Below are positions 47,590 through 59,639 of a stretch of 64,000 nucleotides of DNA, piece after piece. Below the pieces are notes generated by a model. The model saw only the letters and a list, made by a program, of their open reading frames with translations. It was not told where the DNA came from and did not search any database. Where the stretch lies: positions 8,060,001 to 8,124,000 of the forward strand of contig JAITYX010000017.1 of the NCBI GenBank assembly GCA_021018815.1, read 5' to 3'. A program made the translations under genes and the position numbers. Source of the DNA: Talinum fruticosum. Lineage: Eukaryota; Streptophyta; Magnoliopsida; Caryophyllales; Talinaceae. Every line of letters starts with the position of its first letter. Within the stretch, counting starts at the first letter, position 1.

Positions 47590-48410
47590 CAAACTTATTG
47601 ATAAGTATCAAAAACGAAATCGCAAGACAACAACAATCGATTGATGTACGAGTTAGGATTAAGTGAATTTACTCGATGAATTGTAATTTGTAATGAATGA
47701 ATTGAACTAATGTGAACCATAATTTGACGCTTAATTTCATACGATGCCAAGTTGATTTGGTCAAATTCAAACTAGTACAATTTCAACCGACCTTGTCTAT
47801 AGACTACATAAATTAATAAAATTGAAATTGCGAGATACATAATAACAATACTAATAGACTAAATGGCAACTCGTTTGAATTTCTAGAATGATTATATTTG
47901 ATGTTAAATTTATAAAGATCATGTTAGAATAATTTAGATAAGTTCGAGTCGATACAATCTAAAATGATCTTGATAAATCAAAATGAAAACAGAATATTCA
48001 TCGGGCACTAGTCATAATAACCAACTAAGAAGAATATCTAGTCGATCGATCAATCGGTTATTGCTCAACTCATAAGTACTCAACTTACGATTATCATCTT
48101 GTATTATAATTTTCCAACCAATTAATTGAACTAATTTGAACATTAATCTAGAGCTAAATTTAATATCAAATTGGTCAAATTCAAACTAATACAGATTAAT
48201 AAAAACAAAGTTGTGAGATATCGTGACATGGTAATGACTACTAATTTACTAAACCAAATCTCATTGATATTAGTTAAGTACTTAACTTATTCATGTAATG
48301 ACTATATTTAACGTTAAACGGACCCAACTTAGATAAGTTTGAGTCAATATAATCCCAAATAAACTTGATAAATCAAAGTGAAAACTAATACAATTCGAAT
48401 TGAACTTATT
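47590..48410. repeat. Diverged tandem duplication of about 400-470 bp
   Basis: Two blocks share, in order, ATTGAACTAAT-TGAAC, TTGGTCAAATTCAAACTA, GAGATA, TGATGTTAAA-like and CTTGATAAATCAAA-TGAAAAC. They occur at about 47695-47995 and 48125-48395. They lie between two TTCGGG arrays, and no gene is seen. Confidence 0.6.
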
Positions 48411-48720
48411 TATACAAATTAAATTACATATTGTACACATATTTCATTATTTTTTAAATTATTTATATATTTACACATATTTCATTATTCTTTAAATTAC
48501 ATATATATTTACGCATTTTATTATTCTTTAAATTATGTATTTTACCTTCATTTTCATGAACAAAATAATAACTACTTTGTAACGTAAATTCTCTAAACTT
48601 ATTAATTAAATTAAATTAAATTCTATTAATAATATCTTATAAAGTTATAATATAAAAATTTCCAGCTTTTATTTTTTTCCTCTTATTTGTTTAACAAAAA
48701 TCAAGATTTTCATCTCTACT
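48411..48720. other. AT-rich DNA with short direct repeats
   Basis: The motif TTACACATATTTCATTATT and variants recur three times at 48430-48540. No gene seen. Confidence 0.5.
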
Positions 48721-48879
48721 TCTACTCGTAGTAAAAATCAAAATTTTTGTCAAAAATTATAATTAGATTTTGGAGGAAAGTTTCCTCTCTTATTTTAGTT
48801 GTCAAAAAAAGGAACAAAAATAAAATAAAAAAACAAACTAGATTTTGGAGGGAAAGCTCCTCTCTTATGAGAGACTTGC

Positions 48880-49250
48880 CAAAAAATGGGGGTTGGGTCA
48901 AATTCAAATTCAGGTCGGGTCGGGTCGGGTTTGGGTCACTTTTATTCGAATTCGGGTCCGATTCGGTTCGGTTCGATTCGATTCGGGTTTGATTCGGTTC
49001 GGATCGTAATCGGGTCAATTATATTTCGGGTCGGTTTCGGTTTCGGGTCGGTTCGATTTCGGATCGGGTCGTTTCGGTTCGGGTCCGAATCGGGTTCATT
49101 ATATTTCGGGTGGTTTCGGTTCGGTCGGTTCATTTCGGTTTTTGGGTCAAAATCGGTTCAATTGTTTCGGATGTCGGTTCGGTTTGGGTTTCGGGTTGAT
49201 CCATTCGGTTCGGGTCGGTTTTGTCGGATCTAATTCGGTTGAGTGGCTTG
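48880..49250. repeat. TTCGGG-rich array 3
   Basis: GGTCGGGTCGGGTCGGGTTT near 48914-48935, then many TTCGGTTCGG and TTTCGGGT words. It matches arrays 1 and 2 in strand and style. Open frames on both strands here are composition artefacts. Confidence 0.85.
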
Positions 49251-49479
49251 ACTTGCTAAATCCGTTTAAATAAGGCTATGATGGGTTGAATAATAATGAC
49301 TTATTATGTTAATGATTCGTTTAAGGTTCTAATGTTTATTTCACATTTTCTATTATAATAAGGATATTTATATGCATATTTACTGCATTTTAAAACAGAT
49401 CGAGAAAGGGTTGACCTGGATAGGCTCAATCATCCCATTTTATTCATTAGGAAAATTTTGACTTTATTTGAACCCGACC

Positions 49480-50120
49480 CAAGTGTCGATCCTAGGCGTT
49501 ATGGTTCAAGTACAATTAAAATGGTTTCAAATAAATGAGAATTAGAGATTTATCATAAGCTAAAATTCATTTTAATTAAAACATCAAATTTTCCATCATT
49601 AAGGTAATCTTATTTCTAAACAATAAAAGTATATTATTTATAAGATATGGTTAAGTATATTTACTTCACAAAAAATATAACAGATATAACTTGTGCATTT
49701 TTAGTAATATATCACACCATTTGAATCCATACATATTTTATTGAAATTAATTATGTATAATTTTTGTATATAATATTTTTTATGAGAAAGAATTTGAGAT
49801 ATGAAATACTATTAGTGTTTATTTGTAAAAATGACTGTGATAAATATGTAGCGTTCCTCCAAATGATATGATATAATAAATAACCAAGTACTAAAAGAGT
49901 GATAAAATGAAAGGAAAATCATATAATGATATAAAACATTCAATCAACAAATCCCAAAGTTAAAATTGTTGTTTTTATAACCTTGACCCAATGGGTTATG
50001 GGTTTTTTGGGTTTGGGTCGAGAAAATCGTGTCCAAAACCCAAAATTTTCGGGGCGGGTTCGGATCGGACTTCGATCGGGTCGGTTTTTGTCGGGTTTAC
50101 TTGATTTTAATAGGTTATAA
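49480..50120 (+). repeat. Dispersed repeat, copy 2, with TTCGGG-rich tail
   Basis: Direct copy of 1-680: GTTATGGTTCAAGTACAA, GAATTAGAGATTTAT, TATCACACCATTTGAATCC, CCTTGACCCAATGGG and GAAAATCGTGTCCAAAACCC occur in the same order. Here the copy is preceded by more TTCGGG-rich DNA, so the repeat unit may start further left than in copy 1. Confidence 0.75.
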
Positions 50121-51470
50121 TATTATATAAAGTGTGATGATTAGATTTTTGGTTTATGTATACACGCATTTTAATATGTTATGATATATATAGTTAGACG
50201 ATTAGATTTTTGGCTCATATATTATTAGTTTTTTTGCTAAATATTATTTTTATATTATTGGAAATAATTTTTATAAAAGAAATATTATGCATTCTATTAT
50301 GAGTTCTTAGAATAAATAATAATAGTTTTGAGATGATATTTTTTTATTAATTTATTCATACGTAGTTTTTAGTTTTAAAATTATTTTTTAAAAGTATTAT
50401 TATAAAATATTTTTATATCATTTAGAATTTATTTTTTGATATAACAGTTATCATTGAAATTTCACCTATTAAATGGTAAAAATTTCTCTTTAGTATTTTT
50501 ATATATTAATATATCGCGTGCTTTAAAGCAAACAAAAACTAGTTTATATTAAATATCTTTGTATTTTATATGGCAAGTGACAAATTACATGTCAATCAAT
50601 TATATTAATATGAATTCATTCTCCAACTTTGTATCACCATTTCTTTAAATTTGTAACGCATCCAATTTCGTTGTTGGCCTATTGTTTTAAATTTTTATTG
50701 AATATTATATGCAAAGAGGGACATTGAATTGGTCCAATCGATCCGATTCGATCCGATCAAATAATTTTTGGTCGAGGTTTATGTACATTTTGGTTCATTT
50801 TTTATCTATATTTTTAAAAGTTTTCAATCTTCGACTTAGTTTTGTTCGATTCGATTAGAGTTAGGCCCGATGCACATACTCTAACGATGACTTGGTACTC
50901 ATTGACAATACAACGATCGATCTAATGAAACTACGAGTGGTGACTGGTGAGTGCGGACTTTGGCGAGCATGAATAACTTGAACGGTCAGCAAGCTCAAAT
51001 GTAAATTGGGGCAAACAACTTAAAAATTAGGGTCTACGTCTTAGTGAGAGTAGGAGAGCTTTTTTTTTATTGGGGGGGCACTGAGAGCTCGAGAATAAGA
51101 GTCATGGTTGAGGCATGAGGGAAATGACATATACCATTATTAGAGATATTGATGGATATGAAGATACAATTTTAAATAAATAAATAAGTTAGGTTGTAAT
51201 TAGATCGACTGAACCTTTCTACCTAAATTCGGCCCAACTCAAATTTGATTTTTTAACACTAAATTGTAATCTAATTTTTATGTTTTTTAATCAAATAATT
51301 ATACTCAAATCAGAGCAAATTTTCCTTACACTAAAAATACACGTCACAAATTATATCATACTCTCGTATTTATAAATCTGAGTTACCCTTAATGATCTTT
51401 TTTTTAATTACGTAGAAACTCATCCATTTTCATAAGTTTCTTTTAACAAAAATTAAGTTTCGGCCCCCTC
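50121..51470. other. AT-rich intergenic DNA, no gene seen
   Basis: No recognisable coding or RNA gene. It includes a TCGATCCGATTCGATCCGAT patch near 50737. Confidence 0.6.
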
Positions 51471-51699
51471 AATGTGTCAAATCATTGGATGTATAAATCC
51501 GATTCTAACTGCTGAACACATGCGTCCTTACTCCCCTCCCAGAAATCATAGACGTTATAAATTCGTTCGGGCTACACCAGCTTGCACCAATAAAATATTG
51601 GCTACTTGCAACAGAATTTGTAAGTTACTTACTCCTCTCTCAATCAATCTTAATTGCCGTCACCTCTTTTTGTTTCACTTTTTGAGCGCACGAGCCTCT

Positions 51700-52360
51700 C
51701 GACATACCTTCCCAAGTTCCCATACATTGTATCTGCAATTTACTATTCGCCAATGGCTTGCCATATTTATACACATTTCAAAACCTTCCTTTTCCTTTAA
51801 AATTTTTACAATCCCATATGTTTTGCCACACTTTCGACGCCAATCTGCCCCTTTCTAGTTCCTGCCCAGATTCTTTCAGCAGCAGGGAAAAAAAAACAAG
51901 GTACCCTTGAGGTCCTTTGGGGGCTCAGATAAGTTGCTCTTCTAGATTAATTCCTTTTTGTCTTTGTGCTTGTTTTGCCGTATCTATGGTTGTCTTCTTT
52001 GGTGGTTTAGTGGGTTTCGTTCTTGTTGATTTGGGAACTTCTCTGGGCTTCACGGTGGTCTATAATTTGCTGGGAACTGTGTTTTGTTTTGTGGGTTGTC
52101 GACATTTCCTCTGAATCCAACCTTTATTGGGATGATTGTATTTTTTGATGTATATTTAGTTCTGGAGGCTACTGAAAAGGGTTTAGGGTTTAGGGTTTCA
52201 AGGTAGTATCTGTGGATTCTGGGTATGTTTTATGTTATGCGGAATCAATTTTGGGGAAATGGGTCTCAGTTAGCAAAGTGATCATTTCTGATTTTAGGGT
52301 TTTGAGAAATAAAGACGAAAGAACATAATTTCTGTACTGAATTTGGGTCTGTAAGTGAGA
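51700..52360 (+). promoter_or_regulatory. Promoter and 5' UTR of the trihelix gene, with telomere-like repeat
   Basis: GCCAATGG at about 51749 and a TATTTATA-like box at about 51764 are possible CCAAT and TATA elements. The likely leader is T- and C-rich and may contain a 5' UTR intron beginning near CAAG/GTACCC at 51899. At 52179-52198 there are nearly three copies of the telomere-type unit GGGTTTA, a telo-box array as found in leaders of many plant growth genes. Promoter calls are by motif only. Confidence 0.4.
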
Positions 52361-53667
52361 ATGGAGGGAAATTTGTCATCAGGAAACATGAATCCTGGTG
52401 CTCCTACATTTGGAGGCATTGATTTGCAAGGATCAGTGGGGTTAAATCACCATGAAAACCCCCATGGCCTTCACCAACCCCATCACACTCAGTCCCGGCA
52501 GGGCTTGCTACCCCGTGAACCGTTCCCATTAACTATGGGGCAAAATCATGAGTGTGAGCAACCCAATTCCATGAGTGACTATAACCAAGCAGACAGAGGG
52601 AAAAATCTGCCAAGTGATGAAGATGAACAGAATCTTAATGAAGAAATGGATGGTCAAAGTGAACATATTAAGGGAAACAAGATGTCGACTTGGCAACGTG
52701 TGAAATGGAGCGATTCAATGATTAGGCTTTTGGTCACAGCTCTTTCCTACATCGGTGAGGAAGCCGCTTCTGATGGATGTTATGGGGGAGAAGAAAATTT
52801 CTGAATTTGCAAAAGAAGGGTAAGTGGAAGTCAATTTCAAAAGTGATGGCTGAGAGGGGATTTTATGTGTCCCCGCAGCAGTGTGAAGATAAGTTTAATG
52901 ACCTCAACAAGAGATATAAGAAACTCAATGCTATTCTTGGGAGGGGTACTTCTTGTGAGGTTGTCGAGAATCCAGCACTTCTAGACATGATGGATCACTT
53001 ATCAGAGAAGGCAAAAGATGAGGTGAGGAAAATTTTGAATTCAAAGCATTTATTCTATGAAGAAATGTGTTCATATCATAACGGGAACAGGCTACATTTA
53101 CCCCATGATCCTTCATTGCAACGATCTTTGCACTTGGCATTGAAAAGTAAAGATGATCATGACACTGATTCCCGGAGGCACTCACATGATGACGATGACG
53201 ATGATCATGATGTGGAAACTGATGATCATGAAGAATATGAAGAGAATCGTGGCAGGGGTGGGTGTGGGGTTCCTGGGGATTCTGCTAAGAGGATTAAACA
53301 AGGCCAGGGTCTTGAGGATTTCAGCTTTGGGAATCCTCATTCTACAGCTTTGGACTTCAACCGTGGTTTAGAATTGCAAAACCCACATGCCAATATGCAT
53401 CCAACGTTCCCTGATGGCCAGAAATCTGCTTGGCCAGAAAGCCAGTGGTGGAAATCCCGCTCACTTCAATTGGAAGAGCAGAAACTGCAAATTCAATTGG
53501 AGACACTGGATTTAGAAAAACAGCGGCTTAAGTGGCAACGATTTAGCAAGAAAAAGGACCGAGAATTGGAGATGTTGAAGATGGAAAATGATAAAATGAG
53601 ACTTGAAAATGAGCGTATGGCGCTAAAGTTGAAGCAAATGGAATTGGCCATGAAATGTCGTCAGTAA
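52361..53667 (+). CDS. Trihelix (GT-gamma-like) transcription factor, one apparent frameshift
   Basis: A nuclear DNA-binding factor of the plant trihelix family. The start is the ATG at 52361 (MEGNLSSGNMNPG). A His/Gln-rich and acidic N-terminus precedes the MYB-like trihelix domain at about residues 111-200 (WQRVKWSDSMIRLLVTALSY, RRKFLNLQKKGKWKSISKVM, SPQQCEDKFNDLNKRYKKLN). Then come the conserved HLFYEEMCSYHNGNRLHLPH, an acidic DDDDDDHD stretch, and a C-terminal coiled coil (about residues 365-435: EEQKLQIQLETLDLEKQRLK onward). The two halves are in different frames and join at GGGGG (52784-52788); one more G would fuse YGG to RRKF in the family's normal way and give about 435 residues. The layout resembles the Arabidopsis group containing HRA1. 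No in-frame stop otherwise. Confidence 0.9.
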
Positions 53668-55869
53668 TGTCCATTTTTGCCATAATTGTTGATCCAGTGG
53701 CTGCAACACCCCTCTTCTGATTGCTTCCATCTTTGATTGGGGAAACCCTGGTAGAGACTAAGTGCTGCAATAAAGTAGGGGATATCTGGAAATCCTTTTA
53801 ACAAATATTTGAGTTCGTAACAATAGCTTCTGGATTTGTTTTTTCTTTTTTGAACTTTTTAGCACCATCGTGTTCTTTTTTTCAATTAGCCGTGTATATT
53901 CTGCTAGCGTTGTTACCCTTTTCCCTGAATGGGTACCTTAGAATAGCTCCCTTTGGAACATTTAATGTTTCATGATTGATCAAGAATGTGAATTCTTGGT
54001 TATTTGTCTGATAGAATGGTAGTGTTGATTTTGCTCTGGGCATGGTGTTAATCAGATTTGTGGCTATGAGCTAGTGTGTCTGATATCATGTTCTAGAGTT
54101 CTTTTTTTTTTTTTCGTGGAACCTGTTTCCTGTATATTTTCAGAATATACAGCTCAATTACATGTTTCCTTTTCATTTTTATATTGCATCTACATAACTT
54201 GCTAAAGAGTAGAATTGTTTAGGTGAATACAGAATATGATGACTTTTTTAGGTAATAGTCAAGTGTCCCAGCTCAATTTACAGTCCTATTTGAATACTGA
54301 CCTCAAAATCATTGGTATCTTTGTTGTATGTGCTCATGTCATCTCTTGAAGAAAGGGGATGAGAATATGCGCCGAAAACATTACTGTGTGATTTACTTTC
54401 ATTTTTCCTTCTTCTGCAGTGGGCTTTTGTGGACTTTGCTTATAGAGTCCCCTGGATTTGGGCTTCTCAAAAAGTTTGCTTTTCAAGTCCTTTTGATTTG
54501 GGGAGTTATTGATTTCTTTGGTCTACCATTTCTGCATTCTTCTTTTGACCTTTCTTGGTTAGAAGGCTTGCTTTTCCTGCATGGTACGCTACTGATAAAT
54601 GAATCTCTCTATGTGTTTTGATAGTTCATAATGGCGTATTTTCTTGCTGTGATTTTGGCATCTTGTACCTGTTCTAACTCATATTGGCTCTTTGGACAAA
54701 CTCTTGAAGACGCTGGGAACTTGAGTCAAAAGGTATGTAACAGTTGTATATATGTAGGAAAGGAAAGTTATCTTAGTGCTTTTATGGGTATTTTGTCCAT
54801 GATCTCACTGATTCTCATTTAGACTGTATTTTCTGCTTAAGGGTACAGGCATAAGCTCAAGTGTACGATCTGTTTTGTTTGTTAGTATGCTTTGCTTCTC
54901 ATTCACTACTTCTAAGAATTCATTTTCAGAAAGTTCTAAAATGTGGCGTTCAGCGTATTATTGTTTTCTGCTTAGTTCATGCATCTTAACTTTTGTCATT
55001 TAGGTGCTATTTTCTTTGCAGCCGTTGTTTAAAAACCTTGGAAGTCCTTTTTGGACCCATTTTTTGGCTTTTCAGTAAGTTGGGCTTGTTTGTGCTTAAT
55101 GTTTTCAAATTAATGTAATTACCCTGTGCAACAGACTGGGATGTTTGGGCTTTTTGCCGTTTTGGTAATAAGAATCATTACAGCCCAAAAGAAGGTTGGC
55201 TTAGCCAATGTCACTCGGATTCTACCATATTCATTTAGGATTGTCAATTTTCTGGCAAGGTCTACTGTCTGAGTCATACTCTACCGTTTTCAAACAATGT
55301 GTCTTTACCCTGTACAGTAGAATGTCCAATACTGGTACTAGATGTAACATCCAAAGTCTGAGCAGTAGCTTAGACGTGATCAAACCTTATATTGCTCTAC
55401 AATCCTATTGACACATAGGTGAGGAGGTTAAAAATGACAGCTGAAACAGATTTATGGGCTTTCTTAGTTTATATATTTATCCTCTGAAGGCAAATGCTTG
55501 AGCATTCTTGTTTAGTTAGTCTATCCTTCATCACATCTTGAAGTTACAAGTTTGCATGGGAATTGTTCGATACTTTATAGTCCATCGAAATTTATAATAC
55601 GAAAGACACAAGTGTTATTTCGTTCTTCTCCAGGAAAATTGAGCACCGAGAGACTGCTTGACATTCCTGGGATGTTTTCCAGTTTCTGGAGTTGTATGTC
55701 GTGCATCTGCATGAAGAATGAAGAATAAGAAATGAACAACACGCAATGTGTAAGTTTCCTAGAAACCATGTTTCAGAGCTGTGTTGTGTTGCTAGCATTT
55801 GGACATCTGCATTATTATGTGTAAGAATGTGTTGTCTGGTACCTCCTCCTGTGTGTTTTATGTGACAGG
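53668..55869 (+). other. Trihelix 3' UTR and downstream unique DNA
   Basis: T-rich, with no recognised domain in the open stretches at 54328-54822. Part could be 3' UTR or a 3' UTR intron of the trihelix gene. No clear poly(A) site is assignable. Confidence 0.5.
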
Positions 55870-57003
55870 ACAATTACATTATTGAAACTTGATAGAAATG
55901 TTGCATATGGAGCCCTCTCAAAATTTCCATATTTGTTGTTGCTCTAGTTGCCCTAAGATCAAGTCTAGATCAGACATAAAGAAACTCTAGTCTTAACTTC
56001 ACTTTTTCTCTCACATGCAACTTTGAACCGACTATGTGGACATCATCTTATTGTCATATCTTCTTTCTGGTTTTTTTTTTATTTGTTGGGTTCCCCCTAC
56101 CTAAATTTCTCAAGGTGGGCACCAGCAAAGGCCTTGTTTGGTTACAACAGTTTTTGGAAAAAAAAAAGAGCTATTTTGACTCTCAGGGTGGGCACCAGCA
56201 AAGGCTCTGTTTGGTTGCAACAGTTCTTTGGAAAAAAGAGTTGTTTGAAGTCAAAACAGTTAAAAGTCCTGGTTAGCAATCAGCTAACTGTTTGTATTAG
56301 TTGTTAGCTATTAGCTGTTTGTATTAACTCGTTTGACTTAACTGTTTGCATTAGATGTTTGAGGAAAAAGTGTATGGTAATATTAGGTGTTTCTAACAAA
56401 ATTGTTGGGTGAAATTCTATTTATGCCTACAATTACATTATTGAAACTTGATAGAAATGTTGCATATGGAGCCCTCTCAAAATTTCCATATTTGTTGTTG
56501 CTCTAGTTGCCCTAAGATCAAGTCTAGATCAGACATAAAGAAACTCTAGTCTTAACTTCACTTTTTCTCTCACATGCAACTTTGAACCGACTATGTGGAC
56601 ATCATCTTATTGTCATATCTTCTTTCTGGTTTTTTTTTTTATTTGTTGGGTTCCCCCCCCACCTAAATTTCTCAAGGTGGGCACCAGCAAAGGCCTTGTT
56701 TGGTTACAACAGTTTTTTGGGAAAAAAAAGGAGCTATTTTGACTCTTAGGGTGGGCACCAGCAAAGGCTCTGTTTGGTTGCAACAGTTCTTTGGGAAAAA
56801 GAGTTGTTTGAAGTCAAAACAGTTAAAAGTCCTGTTTAACAATCAACTGTTAGCTGTTAGTCTGTTTGTATTAGTTGTTAGCTATTAGTCTGTTTGTATT
56901 AACCTGTTTGACTTAATTGTTTGCATTAGATGTTTGAGGAAAAAGTGTATGGTAATATTAGGTGTTTCTAACAAAATTGTTGGGTGAAATTCTATTTATG
57001 CCT
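55870..57003. repeat. 559-bp tandem duplication
   Basis: Copies 55870-56428 and 56429-57003 are nearly identical, starting ACAATTACATTATTGAAAC and ending AAATTCTATTTATGCCT. Differences are mostly homopolymer length and a few substitutions. Each copy also holds a shorter internal repeat built on GGGTGGGCACCAGCAAAGGC. Confidence 0.96.
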
Positions 57004-58068
57004 ATAACTTAATTTCATTAACTATTTTATACATTATAATTATTTTTATTCCATATTCATGTTCCTTCTCAACATTAAGTAAGAATTATGTCATATATAT
57101 AATTATATTTATACCTTCTACACATCTTTAATTATGTATATCTTTTTGAAGTTTATTTTTAATAATATATTTGACATTTATGTGAAAAAATTATTTATTT
57201 ATTATGATAGACTAAATGACTTGTTAAAATATAAAAAATATTAATATAAAAAATTAACTTAAATATTCATAATCATCATCTACTATTGTTCCAAAAGTGA
57301 AAAAATATGAAATAAAAAAATCTTATACATAAGTGTAATTTCAATGGCAATTAGCATAACTTTATCAAAATGTGAAGAGTAATATAGTAATTTCAAGTAT
57401 GAATTACAATAAACTCTTCCAAAAGTTATTCTAAAGATCTTTTTGTAAAAGAGCTTTTTGGGTCAAAAAATTATTCCAAAAGCTTTTTATTAAACGATCC
57501 AATTAACTTTTTGACCAAGTCAAACAGTTAGAAAAAGCTTTTGGAGGCAAAAAACTATTTGCTAAACACCCCCAAAGTAGTGTTTGGTTAGACAATTATT
57601 TAAAAGAGGGTCAAACAGACTCTTCACATTAGCCGTTTGGGAAGAGTTATTTGTGAAAATGATACATTTGCTCAAAAGTTTAGAGAAATTACGTCATATG
57701 TCATCAAACCTTATTATTATTATTATTATTTATTTAAATTAAATATAATAAATATTATATTAGGTAGAAAATGAATATAAATTTTGTAAAAATAGCAAGA
57801 AAATAAATTTTTATAAATGAAGCTAATTTGTATATATAACATAATATAATTATATTTGAAAAAAATAAAATGATCAATAAAAAATATATATACTTATTTA
57901 AAAGACAACTTAGATGTAAGGCTATAAATGAAATTTTACCAAATATTTTTTCCTGAAACAACTAATTTTACCAAACACTTTTTCAAGAAACGACTAATTC
58001 AAACAGGTTAATAACAAACAGTTGATACAAACAACTAACAACTAACAATCTGTTTGTCAAACATGGCC
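56130..58068. mobile_element. TIR (hAT- or Harbinger-like) non-autonomous element
   Basis: The left end GGCCTTGTTTGGTT and the complement of the right end (GGCCATGTTTGACAAACAG) are inverted. Just inside both ends are inverted GTTAGTTGTT/AACAACTAAC runs. The left end is doubled by the 559-bp tandem duplication. A second pair of such ends (CTAAACACCCCCAAAGTAGTGTTTGG at 57565-57590) suggests two elements abutting. No coding capacity is seen in the AT-rich interior. No clear target duplication. Confidence 0.6.
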
Positions 58069-59639
58069 AAAACCTTTTGATGCCTAAGCTTATGGTTGGA
58101 TGTTAAGTTGCAAGCTTTGACCTTGATTTGCCTTTAATTGTCTCTTTTCATGTAAGGTTTTCAAAAATATTCCAAACAAGGTTGATTTTGAGGTTGTAGA
58201 GGTTGACCACTACAAGTTCTTCAAAGGCTTGCTTATGCTTTTCATCTTTAAAAAGTCAAATAATGTTACATTCATAACCTCATTAATCCAAATATAGTTG
58301 AGTACTACTTTTTAAAATAATTGTATGATAGCGTTGTATTATTTAATCTACTTTTTGTTAAGAAAATGTGGGATTTAAATTTTAGTATAATTTGAAATCG
58401 AGAGGTTCTTCACTTCTCAAGATAAATAAATAAAAATTAAGAGGTTCTCACTCTTTTTTGTTGTGTACCAATCTTTTTTCCTTTTAACGAGCCTTACAAA
58501 ATTTAATGAATTTGATGTTTTTCAGTTTCCCCTCAATCCAATTCTCAAATTTTCATAAATTGGCTCGAGTCATTTGTACCTAACAACATACATACTATAT
58601 ATATGTGTGTAAGTAAGGGATGATTCTTCTGTATTATTTGATGACTAACCTACAAATATCACAATCCTATTCTCCATAGGATAGGCTCTGAAAAAGTGTA
58701 GAATTATCAACATTCTCCATCCAATTTCCTTTTCTTTTCTTTTTCCTTACCAATGTTAAAATTTTCACCACAATACAAAACTTTTAAAGTTTACCTATTT
58801 AAATTCAAACCTAAATTTAAACCCTTAAAAATATATACAATATTAGAAAGGACGAGACATCATCATTATTGGTTTCTATTAGACCACCCTAGACTGATAT
58901 CGTGGTTACCCATTTAATCATACTTCCTTCGATTTCCTAGTTACATGTACTCGTAATTATATATTCAAGTAAGATTCTCACCACTAGAAAAATAACATTT
59001 CGAACATGATAAAATGTGAAATAACCAACATTTTTAAACTTGTTAATTATTAGAGGACATGAAAATCAATAATGAACTATCGTCCATGCAAACCGAATAG
59101 AAATACTTACATTCAAAACTTTGTAGAACATTTTCTATAACGCTAAATCCCATAAGAATCTCTCCCCCATACCCTCCACCCCCTAAAAAGAAAAGGTGAA
59201 TAGGCATGAAAAGGCAAAGAGAAAAGAAAAATGTGAGGTAAGGGAAGAAGGGAATTTTAGGTTGAGAGAAAGTTGACAATCCTAAACACATTATCTTCAC
59301 AACCAAGTGCCGGCCTTTTATAGCCTGTAATGCTCCTAAAATAATCTGTAATTTTTTCTCAAAAAAGAAAGGAAAAAAAAAAAAAGAATTCTGTTGTTTT
59401 TGTAACAAGTTGCATGAAGGTAAGCTAAGCTAAGCTAACATAAAAGAGGTAATGAAATCATTAAATCTAACATTAAACCAACATTCATAAACTACAAAAA
59501 GCTTTCTCAAGGCAGCAAGCAACACCACAATTCCAAAAGTAACAACTTGAAACAGATCGAGAAGTGCAACCTTGCGTGGCACTTGAACGTATAATACATA
59601 CAAAGCTTAGCACTATAGTTCCAAGCACCCTAAGCTCGA
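58069..59639. other. AT-rich DNA and ALS downstream region, no gene seen
   Basis: 59400-59639 is probably the ALS 3' UTR. The open stretch at 59043-59408 is low-complexity without domains. Confidence 0.5.

Noticed and set aside
46586..49233. Several open frames rich in V, R, F, G, S or N, R, P
   Set aside because: They lie in TTCGGG arrays, are open on both strands at once, and are low-complexity artefacts. The part of one frame within 46573-46710 is LINE ORF1.
54328..54822. Possible membrane-protein ORFs downstream of the trihelix gene
   Set aside because: The hydrophobic residues come from T-rich DNA. There are no conserved motifs and no supported start.
56023..56888. Repeated open frames containing LRVGTSKGSVWLQQFFGKK
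   Set aside because: They are translations of the tandemly duplicated non-coding transposon end.
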